Below are positions 7,709-14,293 of a stretch of 23,334 bases of DNA, one piece after another. Both the position numbers and the translations under genes were made by a program. A model generated the notes under the pieces. That model was not told the DNA's origin, did no database searches, and was given only the letters and a program-made list of their open reading frames with translations. Position 1 is the stretch's first letter; every line of letters starts with the position of its first letter. The DNA comes from Chloroflexota bacterium (GTDB taxonomy: Bacteria; Chloroflexota; Dehalococcoidia; SM23-28-2; HRBIN24). The stretch is taken from positions 1-23,334 of the forward strand of contig JAUQPQ010000013.1 of the NCBI GenBank assembly GCA_030550295.1. The letters run 5' to 3'.

Positions 7709-8512
7709 TTGTTGGCTTTTCTGCCTGAGGCGGTGGAGAAACTTAGGGCCCATATTCGCCTTCATCACGGACGTAACGCCGCCGACGTTTCGTTCCGGCG
7801 CCAAGTGGAAGAGCTCATTAGCAGCTTCTACGACGACATAGATGTAATCGTACAAATACCCTTAAGGAGCTTCTTCCAGCTTCTGGTCATCAAGGCCCTC
7901 TACGTAGATCGGGCCAGCACCGATGCCGACGTCATCGACTACCTCAGCGATATGCTCACCCGCTACCTGTATGCGAGGGAGCTGTTCCCCTTCTTGGGGA
8001 AGGGGGGAGGGGCTAGGCCATTCTACTTCTCTTACCTCTTGGAAGAGATGCAGCAGGGCCTTAGGCACTTCCAGAACCTCTTCGAGGCGTGCCGCCGCTA
8101 CGGGGACAACGCCCTTTTCCTAACCGGCATCTTCCCCCAGTTCTTTAGGAGGCGGAGCAGAAGCGGCGCCTTCCCGGAACCATCCTACTATATCTCCACT
8201 GGCAAGAGTTGCTATCATATGGCTGCCCAACACGAGCTAGCCCAGGTCACCCAACTGCGCCCCGCCCTCCTCCAGCTCGCCCGCCACTTTGAGACCTACA
8301 TGCTCGCCCTCAACGACATCTCCCAACGCTACATCATGGGCCTAGATATGAACCTGCTGGCCGATAAGATGCTCGATGCCTTTAACCTGTGGCGCCAAAC
8401 AGGCGACGAGCACCATCTGGAGAAGGCCCGCCGCTATGCTGCCCTCCTTAAAGTGGATAGCACCCGCTTTCCATCTCTGTTCCAGAGGGGAAGATACCGA
8501 AGCCATAATTGA
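7709..8512 (+). CDS. Unrecognised 267-residue cytoplasmic protein with a TTG start
   Basis: I do not recognise the family. The frame can be opened by a GTG at 7700, but that codon sits inside the ribosome site GGAGGTG (7696-7702). The TTG at 7709, eight bases beyond GGAGG, is therefore the likelier start. The protein is helical and rich in Leu, Arg, Phe and Tyr, with no signal peptide, membrane segment or cysteine-rich motif. Features that can be seen are FYDDIDVIVQIPLRSFFQ near residue 40, a Gly-rich loop GKGGGARP near residue 100, and a His/Arg-rich C-terminal third with ARRYAALLKVDS. It lies directly upstream of a CIRCE operator and groEL but has its own TTGACA box, so co-regulation with the chaperonin is not shown. 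Confidence 0.8.
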   Translation: MLAFLPEAVEKLRAHIRLHHGRNAADVSFRRQVEELISSFYDDIDVIVQIPLRSFFQLLVIKALYVDRASTDADVIDYLSDMLTRYLYARELFPFLGKGGGARPFYFSYLLEEMQQGLRHFQNLFEACRRYGDNALFLTGIFPQFFRRRSRSGAFPEPSYYISTGKSCYHMAAQHELAQVTQLRPALLQLARHFETYMLALNDISQRYIMGLDMNLLADKMLDAFNLWRQTGDEHHLEKARRYAALLKVDSTRFPSLFQRGRYRSHN

Positions 8513-8625
8513 GCTTAGAGACAACATCTGGATGTAACTGACCAAGATATCCAAATACGGCCCCTCAACCCCATTTTTCGGCCCTTGCATACCCTCTAGC
8601 TCTGCAGGCATCATAACCTTTGAGC

Positions 8626-8652
8626 TTAGCACTCGGCAAACGCGAGTGCTAA
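8626..8652 (+). promoter_or_regulatory. CIRCE operator upstream of groEL
   Basis: TTAGCACTC (8626-8634) and GAGTGCTAA (8644-8652) are perfect inverted halves separated by nine bases, identical to the canonical HrcA-binding CIRCE. It sits about 30 bases before the groEL start. I could not place a convincing -35/-10 pair upstream. Confidence 0.97.
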
Positions 8653-8682
8653 AAAGTGTGGAGCAGCGAGGAGGGATAGAGG

Positions 8683-10296
8683 ATGGCGAAGCAGCTTTTG
8701 TTCGATGAGGCAGCGCGGCAGGCCCTCAAGAACGGGATCGATGCCTTGGCGGACGCGGTGAAGATCACCCTTGGCCCCAAGGGGCGCAACGTGGTTTTAG
8801 AGAAGAAGTTCGGTTCCCCCACCATCACCAACGATGGGGTGACCATCGCCAAGGACATAGAGCTGGAGGACCCTTTTGAGAACATAGGGGCTCAGCTGGC
8901 CAAGGAGGTGGCCTCTAAGACCAACGATATAGCTGGCGATGGCACTACTACTGCCACCGTGTTAGCCCAGGCCATCGTCCATGAAGGCCTCAAGAACGTA
9001 GCCGCTGGCGCCAACCCCATGGCCTTAAAGAGGGGGATCGAGAAAGCCTGTCAGAAGGTGGTGGAGTACATACAAAAGAACGCTATCCCGGTCACCACCC
9101 GCCAGCAGATGGAGCAGGTAGCTGCCATCTCTGCCAACAACGACCCCGAGATCGGCGCCCTTGTGGGAGAGGTGATGGAGAAGGTAGGAAAGGAGGGGGT
9201 CATCACCGTTGAGGAGGCCAAAGGGATCAAGACGGAGGTGGAGTACGTAGAGGGGATGAACTTCGACCGTGGCTACATATCCCCCTACTTCATCACCAAT
9301 CCCGAGCGCATGGAGTGTGTCATTGAGGACCCCTACATCCTTATCACCGATAAGAAGCTCTCCTCCGTTAACGACATCCTCCCTGCCCTAGAGAAGGTGC
9401 TGCAGGCCGGCTCCAAGAACATCTTGGTCATCTGCGATGACCTGGAGGGGGAGGCCCTTGCCACCCTGGTGGTGAACAAGCTGCGGGGAACCCTTAACGC
9501 GTGTGCTGTCAAGGCACCCGGCTTTGGCGACCGGCGGAAGGACAACTTGGGCGACATCGCCACTGTCGCTGGCGGTCAGGTGATCTCGGAAGAGCTGGGT
9601 CGCCGCCTAGACCAGGTTCAGCTATCAGACTTTGGCCGTGCCCGTAAGGTGGTGGTTACCAAGGAGGAGACCACCATCGTAGAAGGTCGAGGCGATCCCG
9701 CCAGGATCCAAGAGCGGATCAAGGCTGTCAAGGCTGCCTTGGAGGAGGCCACTTCCGATTGGGACAGGGAGAAGCTCCAGGAGCGTCTAGGGAAGCTCTC
9801 GGGGAGTGTGGCGGTGGTGAAGGTGGGCGCAGCCACCGAGACGGAGCTCAAAGAGAAGAAGCACCGGGTAGAGGACGCTGTCCAGGCTACTAGGGCCGCA
9901 ATAGAGGAAGGGATCGTCCCTGGAGGGGGTGTCACCTACATCAACGCCTTGGAGGCCCTCAAGGACTTCACCCTGGACGACCCTGACGAGAACACAGGGG
10001 TAAACATCTTACGCCGCGTCCTAGAGGAGCCTGCCCGTCGCATCGCCATCAACGCTGGCCAGGACGGCTCCGTCATCGTCCAAAAGATCAAGGCCCTCCC
10101 CAAGGGCCAAGGGTACGATGCCCAGGCCGACGAGTTTGGCGACATGGTGGCTAGGGGCATCATAGACCCCGTGAAGGTCACCAGGTCGGCTCTGGAGAAC
10201 GCTGTCTCCATCGCAGCCATGGTGCTCACCACCAACTGCCTAGTGGCTGAGATCCCGGAGAAGAAGAAGGAGGAGCGGCACGAGCACGAGTACTGA
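8683..10296 (+). CDS. groEL: Chaperonin GroEL (stand-alone copy)
   Basis: The 537-residue protein is a complete group I chaperonin 60-kDa subunit, which folds proteins in an ATP-driven tetradecameric cage with GroES. It carries the ATP-site GDGTTTATVLA near residue 86, the LGPKGRNVVLEKKFG region, and the catalytic Asp in HRVEDAVQATRAA. The start is supported by GAGGAGG upstream. Length is near the usual 540, but the C-terminus is odd. It ends in a charged KKKEERHEHEY tail instead of the usual Gly-Gly-Met repeats. No groES lies beside it; the groES-groEL pair is about 11.6 kb away in this window. The perfect CIRCE upstream implies HrcA repression and heat induction. Confidence 0.98.
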   Translation: MAKQLLFDEAARQALKNGIDALADAVKITLGPKGRNVVLEKKFGSPTITNDGVTIAKDIELEDPFENIGAQLAKEVASKTNDIAGDGTTTATVLAQAIVHEGLKNVAAGANPMALKRGIEKACQKVVEYIQKNAIPVTTRQQMEQVAAISANNDPEIGALVGEVMEKVGKEGVITVEEAKGIKTEVEYVEGMNFDRGYISPYFITNPERMECVIEDPYILITDKKLSSVNDILPALEKVLQAGSKNILVICDDLEGEALATLVVNKLRGTLNACAVKAPGFGDRRKDNLGDIATVAGGQVISEELGRRLDQVQLSDFGRARKVVVTKEETTIVEGRGDPARIQERIKAVKAALEEATSDWDREKLQERLGKLSGSVAVVKVGAATETELKEKKHRVEDAVQATRAAIEEGIVPGGGVTYINALEALKDFTLDDPDENTGVNILRRVLEEPARRIAINAGQDGSVIVQKIKALPKGQGYDAQADEFGDMVARGIIDPVKVTRSALENAVSIAAMVLTTNCLVAEIPEKKKEERHEHEY

Positions 10297-10358
10297 TGCG
10301 CTAAGGCTGGGGCTCCCAAGGCTTATCCCTAGCTTAGGGGGGAGGTAAGTTAGAAGAG

Positions 10359-11330
10359 GTGGCAGCTCCCCCCTATTTTATTGCTGTAGACCTGGGCGCC
10401 ACTAAGATCCTCTCCCTTGTGTCCACCCCCGCAGGAGAAGTGCTAGGACGCGACCGGCGGCCCACCTTGGCTAGAGGAGGCCCTAAAGTTGTCCTTAGCC
10501 AGCTAGAGGCCTCCATCCGCAGCGCTGCTAGAAGAGCAGGGGTATCTTTGGAGGGGGCCCAGGCGCTAGGGATTGCTTCCCCTGGCCCCATCGATCTGAC
10601 AGCAGGGGTAGTGCGAAATCCTCCCAACCTCCCAGGGTGGAAAGGGGTGCCCCTGCGGCGCCTCCTAGCTGAACGGTTGGGGCTTCCTGTGGTTCTCGAG
10701 AACGACGCTACCGCTGCCGCTGTGGGTGAGCACGCCTTCGGTGCTGGGCGGGGCCTAAAATATATGGTCTACGTGACGGTGAGCACGGGAATAGGAGGAG
10801 GGATCATCATCGATGGGCGCCCCTATCGGGGCAAGGGGGGATCGGGAGGGGAGCTGGGGCATATCATCGTCCAGGCCTACGATGGCCCCCAGTGTGGGTG
10901 TGGGGCCCGGGGCTGTATCGAGGCCCTAGCATCGGGAAGGGCCATCGCCGCCAGGGCACAAGAGCTGTTAGCGCAAGGCAAGGCCCCTGTCCTCGCCCAG
11001 CTGATTGGGCCAAGGCAAGAGGTGACGGCCAAGACGGTAGCCCAGGCGGCCCGTGCTGGCGATCCCCACTGCCGCGCTCTCATGGAGGAGGCAGGGCGCC
11101 TGTTGGGCCTCGCCCTTACTAGCTACGCCCATATCTTCGACCCGGAAGCGATAGTGGTAGGAGGAGGGGTTAGCCGCGCAGGCCCGCTCCTGTGGCGTCC
11201 GATGCGGGCCTCCTTCGCCGCCAATACCATGTCCCAGCTCAAAAAAGGGCTCCTTTTACTGCCCTCCCGTCTGAAGGATGCAGCCGGCGCTTTGGGTATG
11301 GTTTATATCTTGGCAGGAAGCCTGGCCTAA
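10359..11330 (+). CDS. ROK-family sugar kinase (glucokinase-like)
   Basis: The 323-residue protein has the ROK layout. The phosphate-binding AVDLGATKI motif lies near residue 9. SPGPID and the catalytic Asp in ENDATAAAVGEH come next, followed by the STGIGGGII loop. ELGH provides the zinc-binding His, and CGCGARGCIE is the ROK signature with three Cys. It should phosphorylate glucose or a related hexose with ATP, but substrate cannot be fixed from sequence, and an acetylamino-sugar kinase is also possible. The best start is GTG at 10359; GGGGGAGG lies about a dozen bases upstream. It follows groEL by 62 bases, so read-through transcription is possible. Its stop overlaps the stop of the small gene facing it. 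Confidence 0.9.
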   Translation: MAAPPYFIAVDLGATKILSLVSTPAGEVLGRDRRPTLARGGPKVVLSQLEASIRSAARRAGVSLEGAQALGIASPGPIDLTAGVVRNPPNLPGWKGVPLRRLLAERLGLPVVLENDATAAAVGEHAFGAGRGLKYMVYVTVSTGIGGGIIIDGRPYRGKGGSGGELGHIIVQAYDGPQCGCGARGCIEALASGRAIAARAQELLAQGKAPVLAQLIGPRQEVTAKTVAQAARAGDPHCRALMEEAGRLLGLALTSYAHIFDPEAIVVGGGVSRAGPLLWRPMRASFAANTMSQLKKGLLLLPSRLKDAAGALGMVYILAGSLA

Positions 11331-11470
11331 GGGCCCTTACCAGCGCCGCGGCGAACCATCTGGCCTATAGGGCAATACGCCTCCAGCCTGTTCAGGGCCT
11401 TGATCCGGTGGAAGGGGCAGATGAAGTCATGGACGCGCTGGAGGAGCCCTACTCTGGGTTGTTGGGTCAT
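11327..11470 (-). CDS. 47-residue small protein with its own promoter, unknown function
   Basis: This minus-strand frame starts at ATG 11470 and stops at TAG 11327-11329, overlapping the end of the convergent ROK kinase gene by four bases. The product has 47 residues, is basic, and has two cysteines in FICPFHRIKALNR and EAYCPIGQMVRR, with a His between them. There is no membrane segment. Support for a real gene comes from the near-consensus promoter at 11505-11532, about 28 bases of leader, and a purine-rich ribosome site (AAGGAAGGTGAGGAG) just before the ATG. I know of no matching family. The alternative is a small RNA whose transcript happens to contain a frame. Confidence 0.6.
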   Translation of the reverse strand: MTQQPRVGLLQRVHDFICPFHRIKALNRLEAYCPIGQMVRRGAGKGP

Positions 11471-11504
11471 CTCCTCACCTTCCTTCCCTTTGGCAGGCAA
11501 CCCC

Positions 11505-11532
11505 AATATAGGACATAGGCATACGTTGTCAA
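11505..11532 (-). promoter_or_regulatory. Near-consensus promoter of the 47-residue gene
   Basis: Read on the minus strand, a perfect TTGACA (11527-11532) lies 16 bases before TATATT (11505-11510). Transcription should start near 11498. The -35 box overlaps the stop codon of the upstream 181-residue gene. Confidence 0.7.
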
Positions 11533-12074
11533 GGTGTTGGACGGCCCCTACGCCTCCGCCTAGGAGGAGCAGTGACGCGGCTAGGGGGAATAAGGGTGCA
11601 GGCCTTTAGCTCTTCCATGAGGGGCTGGAGGGCACAAATGAAGCCAGCCAGGTGAGAGGCGTAGACGTGGGCCAGATCAGGGGATAGGGGCTCCCAGGGC
11701 AAGACGTAATGGAGACGCGTCCACCAGCCGGTCCATTCCTCTAAATCAGCGGGACGGGGCAACGAAAGCTGGATCAGGGGCATATGCTGCGCTAAGGCCT
11801 CTGCCCACCGGTGATTGTGCTCCTTCTCCCCCTCGAAGTGGAGGCCTACCTCTACTATCCCCCGCTGCCTCTGAAGCCAAAGCTCGTAATGGATGGCCGG
11901 ATACCAATAGTAGACCTGCATCAGGGCAGGTTGCTGACGCCACTGGAAGGAGCGAAGCTCCGGGGGCAAGAGGGAAGGGAGGGCCTCCCGCAGTAGGCCT
12001 AAGAATTGGGATACCTGGATCTCATCTCTTTTAGGCGATGGCGCCTGTCTCCATAAGGGAGCGGATCTGGTCAT
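11529..12074 (-). CDS. Unrecognised 181-residue protein downstream of the CaiB-like gene
   Basis: I do not recognise the family. The protein is soluble and rich in Trp, Leu and Arg, with MQVYYWYPAIHYELWLQ near residue 52, FEGEKEHNHRWAEAL near residue 79, and a basic C-terminal tail containing PPRRRRRGRP. The only usable ATG is at 12074, so the gene overlaps the end of the CaiB-like gene by 44 bases, and there is no ideal ribosome site. Translational coupling is likely. Its place in a three-gene minus-strand cluster suggests a shared transcript but gives no function. Confidence 0.65.
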   Translation of the reverse strand: MTRSAPLWRQAPSPKRDEIQVSQFLGLLREALPSLLPPELRSFQWRQQPALMQVYYWYPAIHYELWLQRQRGIVEVGLHFEGEKEHNHRWAEALAQHMPLIQLSLPRPADLEEWTGWWTRLHYVLPWEPLSPDLAHVYASHLAGFICALQPLMEELKACTLIPPSRVTAPPRRRRRGRPTP

Positions 12075-13203
12075 CGGAGTAGCCCACCTCTTTCAGCACC
12101 TCTACAGTGTGCTGGCCTCGGCGTGGCTGGGTATGGCGCAGGCGCCCTGGCGTCTCCGAAAGCTTCGCCCCGATGCCTACCTGGCGTACCCGCCCTACCT
12201 CTGGGTCTTCCACTTCGATGATCATCTTTCGGTGGCGAACGTGGGGGTCCTGGAAGACCTCATCCAGGGTGTAGACAGGGGCTATGCAGATATCGTACTG
12301 GCGTAACTCCTCAAACCATTGATCCCTGGTCTTCTCCCGGAAGCGCTGGCGGAAGGCCTCAAACATCTCCGGGAATCGGTCCCTATTCCATTGGTGGGGT
12401 ATAAACTGCTCCAACCCGAGCCCGCGGCAGAGGGCCTCCCAGAAATAAGGTTCCAGGCACCCAATGCTCACGTAGCGGCCATCGGCACACTCGTAGACGT
12501 TGTAGCAGGGGGCGGCCCCATTGAGCATGTCTTGGCCTGGCAGGGGCACCGCCCCCTGCCCTAAATAGCGGGAGGCGATCCACGAGAGGAGGGTGGTAAC
12601 GCCATCGCTCATTGCCAAGTCTATGTACTGGCCCCTTCCCGTCTTTTGGCGCGCCAAAAGGGCCAAGCAGATGGCGAAGGCGGCGTACAGGCCCCCACCA
12701 GCGAAATCAGCGATGATGTTCATGGGTATGGCAGGGGGCTGACCTGGCCACCCCGTGAGGCCTAAGGCCCCACCTACGGCTATGTAATTTATGTCGTGGC
12801 CCACCAGCTGGGCATACGGGCCGTCCTGACCGTAGCCGGAGAGGGAGCAGTAGACGATACGGGGGTTGATCTCCCGAAGGGTCTCATAGTCCACCTTCAG
12901 GCGTTTGACCACACCGGGCCGAAAGCCCTCCACCACCACATCGGCCGTTTGAGCGAGGCGATAGAAAACTTGGCGCCCATCCTCGTGCTTCAGATTTAGG
13001 CATATGGAGCGCTTGTTACGGCCAAGGGCGTTATAGGCCCGAGCCTGAGGAGAGATCCCTTCCTCCTCGGCTATGCGAGCAGCCCCCGGCGGCGCCTCAA
13101 TCACGATCACATCGGCACCGTAGTCGGCCAAGAGCATGGTACAGAAGGGGCCAGGGGCAAGACGTGAAAGGTCCAGGACGCGCACCCCTTCCAGGGCCAT
13201 CAT
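12031..13203 (-). CDS. CaiB/BaiF family protein, alpha-methylacyl-CoA racemase-like
   Basis: The 390-residue protein is a full-length class III CoA-transferase superfamily member, with GVRVLDLSRLAPGPFCTMLL at the N-terminus, then YGADVIVIEAP, NKRSICLNLK and VEGFRPGVVKRL. GHDINYIAVGGALG followed by NIIADFAGGG matches the His and Asp pair that catalyses racemisation in alpha-methylacyl-CoA racemases. I therefore prefer epimerisation of 2-methyl-branched acyl-CoAs over CoA transfer. A transferase acting on another acid remains possible. The start is well supported: AGGAGGTGA lies eight bases upstream, and ATGA overlaps the stop of the preceding gene, so translation is coupled. An acyl-CoA dehydrogenase nearby fits branched acyl-CoA catabolism. 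Confidence 0.9.
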   Translation of the reverse strand: MMALEGVRVLDLSRLAPGPFCTMLLADYGADVIVIEAPPGAARIAEEEGISPQARAYNALGRNKRSICLNLKHEDGRQVFYRLAQTADVVVEGFRPGVVKRLKVDYETLREINPRIVYCSLSGYGQDGPYAQLVGHDINYIAVGGALGLTGWPGQPPAIPMNIIADFAGGGLYAAFAICLALLARQKTGRGQYIDLAMSDGVTTLLSWIASRYLGQGAVPLPGQDMLNGAAPCYNVYECADGRYVSIGCLEPYFWEALCRGLGLEQFIPHQWNRDRFPEMFEAFRQRFREKTRDQWFEELRQYDICIAPVYTLDEVFQDPHVRHRKMIIEVEDPEVGRVRQVGIGAKLSETPGRLRHTQPRRGQHTVEVLKEVGYSDDQIRSLMETGAIA

Positions 13204-13604
13204 GTGACATCACCTCCTGCGACGAGGTAACTTTCCCATTCCTCCTCTTGAGGCCAGTGGGATCGCCTTTTGCCTAAGGGGAGGACTATCCAGTCTAGGT
13301 GGAAGGCCCCTCTAGGCCAGGGTTGGGCCCGTTGGCAGAAGACCTCCCTGGGCATCAGCCACACTAGGGAACGGGAGACGTCTACCAGGGCCAGCAGCTC
13401 CTCAGGTCCTGAAGGAGCTACCCAATGAAGGCCTAAGTCCCCCCTTCCACCTCGCCTATGGGGGCCGAGACGGACCAGCACCCTCACGAGTTTCCTTTTC
13501 CTCTCAGTGGGCAAAGCTAAAAGTCCCTTATCCAGAGCGATGGCCCCCAAAGGAGCCAGCGCCTTAAGGGCCAGCTCCGTCCCTTGAGACAGGAGATCCA
13601 TCAC
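13200..13604 (-). CDS. Unrecognised 133-134-residue protein coupled to the CaiB-like gene
   Basis: The frame can begin at GTG 13604 or ATG 13601. A strong GAGGAGG lies about 12-15 bases upstream, so the exact start is uncertain. The protein has a basic middle (TERKRKLVRVLVRLGPHRRGG) and a C-terminal half with LLALVDVSRSLVWLMPREVF and FHLDWIVL. This resembles the last strands of PD-(D/E)XK nuclease-like proteins, but I see no catalytic Asp/Glu-X-Lys set, so an inactive or unrelated fold is more likely. Its TGA overlaps the ATG of the CaiB-like gene, indicating one operon. Confidence 0.65.
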   Translation of the reverse strand: MMDLLSQGTELALKALAPLGAIALDKGLLALPTERKRKLVRVLVRLGPHRRGGRGDLGLHWVAPSGPEELLALVDVSRSLVWLMPREVFCQRAQPWPRGAFHLDWIVLPLGKRRSHWPQEEEWESYLVAGGDVT

Positions 13605-13643
13605 AGGCCATGATGGCCTCCTCTAAAGACGGGGTCAAGCACC

Positions 13644-13672
13644 TTGTCAGGAAAGACGGCCTTTGCTATATT
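13644..13672 (+). promoter_or_regulatory. Promoter of tRNA-Ala
   Basis: TTGTCA (13644-13649) and TATATT (13667-13672) are 17 bases apart, close to consensus. Transcription should start near 13680, four bases before the mature tRNA. Confidence 0.75.
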
Positions 13673-13683
13673 CCTCAGCGGGT

Positions 13684-13758
13684 GGGGCTGTAGCTCAGCG
13701 GGAGAGCGCCTCAATGGCATTGAGGAGGTCAGGGGTTCGAGTCCCCTCAGCTCCACCA
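13684..13758 (+). tRNA. tRNA-Ala (anticodon GGC)
   Basis: The acceptor GGGGCTG pairs with CAGCTCC (one G-T pair). D stem GCTC/GAGC, anticodon stem CCTCA/TGAGG with loop ATGGCAT (anticodon GGC), and T arm AGGGG-TTCGAGT-CCCCT follow. CCA is encoded at 13756-13758. Confidence 0.95.
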
Positions 13759-13783
13759 GACACGGATTGAATGGGTATGGATG

Positions 13784-13807
13784 GGCCCCCCACAGCTGTG
13801 GGGGGCC
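13784..13807 (+). terminator. Perfect 24-nt GC-rich palindrome after tRNA-Ala
   Basis: Twelve bases starting at 13784 (GGCCCCCCACAG) are followed at once by their exact inverse complement, so the RNA can form a very stable hairpin with its tip at the central AGCT. Only a short T-run follows (GTCTTT), so it may be a weak terminator for tRNA-Ala or a processing hairpin. It lies 16 bases before the MgtC-family ATG. Confidence 0.5.
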
Positions 13808-13822
13808 TAAGGTCTTTGGGGA

Positions 13823-14293
13823 ATGACGCTAGGAGAGCAATGGGCCCTAGTGGGCCGTTTCATTCTCGCTGCCACGTTTGGGGGGTTAATAGGGCTGCAG
13901 AGGGAGATCCAGGGCTATCCGGCGGGGGCCCGCACCTTGAGCCTGGTCTCCCTCGGCTCTTGCCTCTTCACTGCGGCATCACGCCTTTTGGGGGGCGATG
14001 ACCGGGTGGCAGCTGGGGTTGTGACAGGTATTGGGTTTTTGGGGGCAGGGGTGATCCTCAGGGAGGGGCCCACAGTGCGGGGCATCACTACGGCTGCTGC
14101 CATATGGGCCGTTGCGGCCCTGGGGATGGCGGTAGCGCTAGAGTTGTACTTAGTTGCTGGCCTAGGGACGTTGGCTGTCATGGCGATCCTTACAGCCAGG
14201 CCTGCCACCAGGCGTCTTGACCGCCTGGTGAGGCGGTGGGCAGGCCTGGAGACGGCTGCCACTGGGGTGGAAGGGAGCCAGGAGCATGGTTGA
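13823..14293 (+). CDS. MgtC/SapB family membrane protein
   Basis: The 156-residue protein has four to five hydrophobic segments and the family's hallmarks: GGLIGLQREI near residue 20, GARTLSLVSLGSCLF, GIGFLGAGVILREG, and VRGITTAAAIWAVAALGMAVAL. MgtC-type proteins are linked to magnesium limitation, membrane potential and intracellular survival in pathogens; the role here is open. The C-terminus is short and basic with no ACT-like domain. Its stop overlaps the leuS start by eight bases, suggesting coupled translation. The start at 13823 has a weak ribosome site. Confidence 0.88.
   Translation: MTLGEQWALVGRFILAATFGGLIGLQREIQGYPAGARTLSLVSLGSCLFTAASRLLGGDDRVAAGVVTGIGFLGAGVILREGPTVRGITTAAAIWAVAALGMAVALELYLVAGLGTLAVMAILTARPATRRLDRLVRRWAGLETAATGVEGSQEHG

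Noticed and set aside
10327..10339. CCCTA-GCT-TAGGG hairpin between groEL and the ROK gene
   Set aside because: A five-base stem without a T-run is not a convincing terminator. It could equally be chance.
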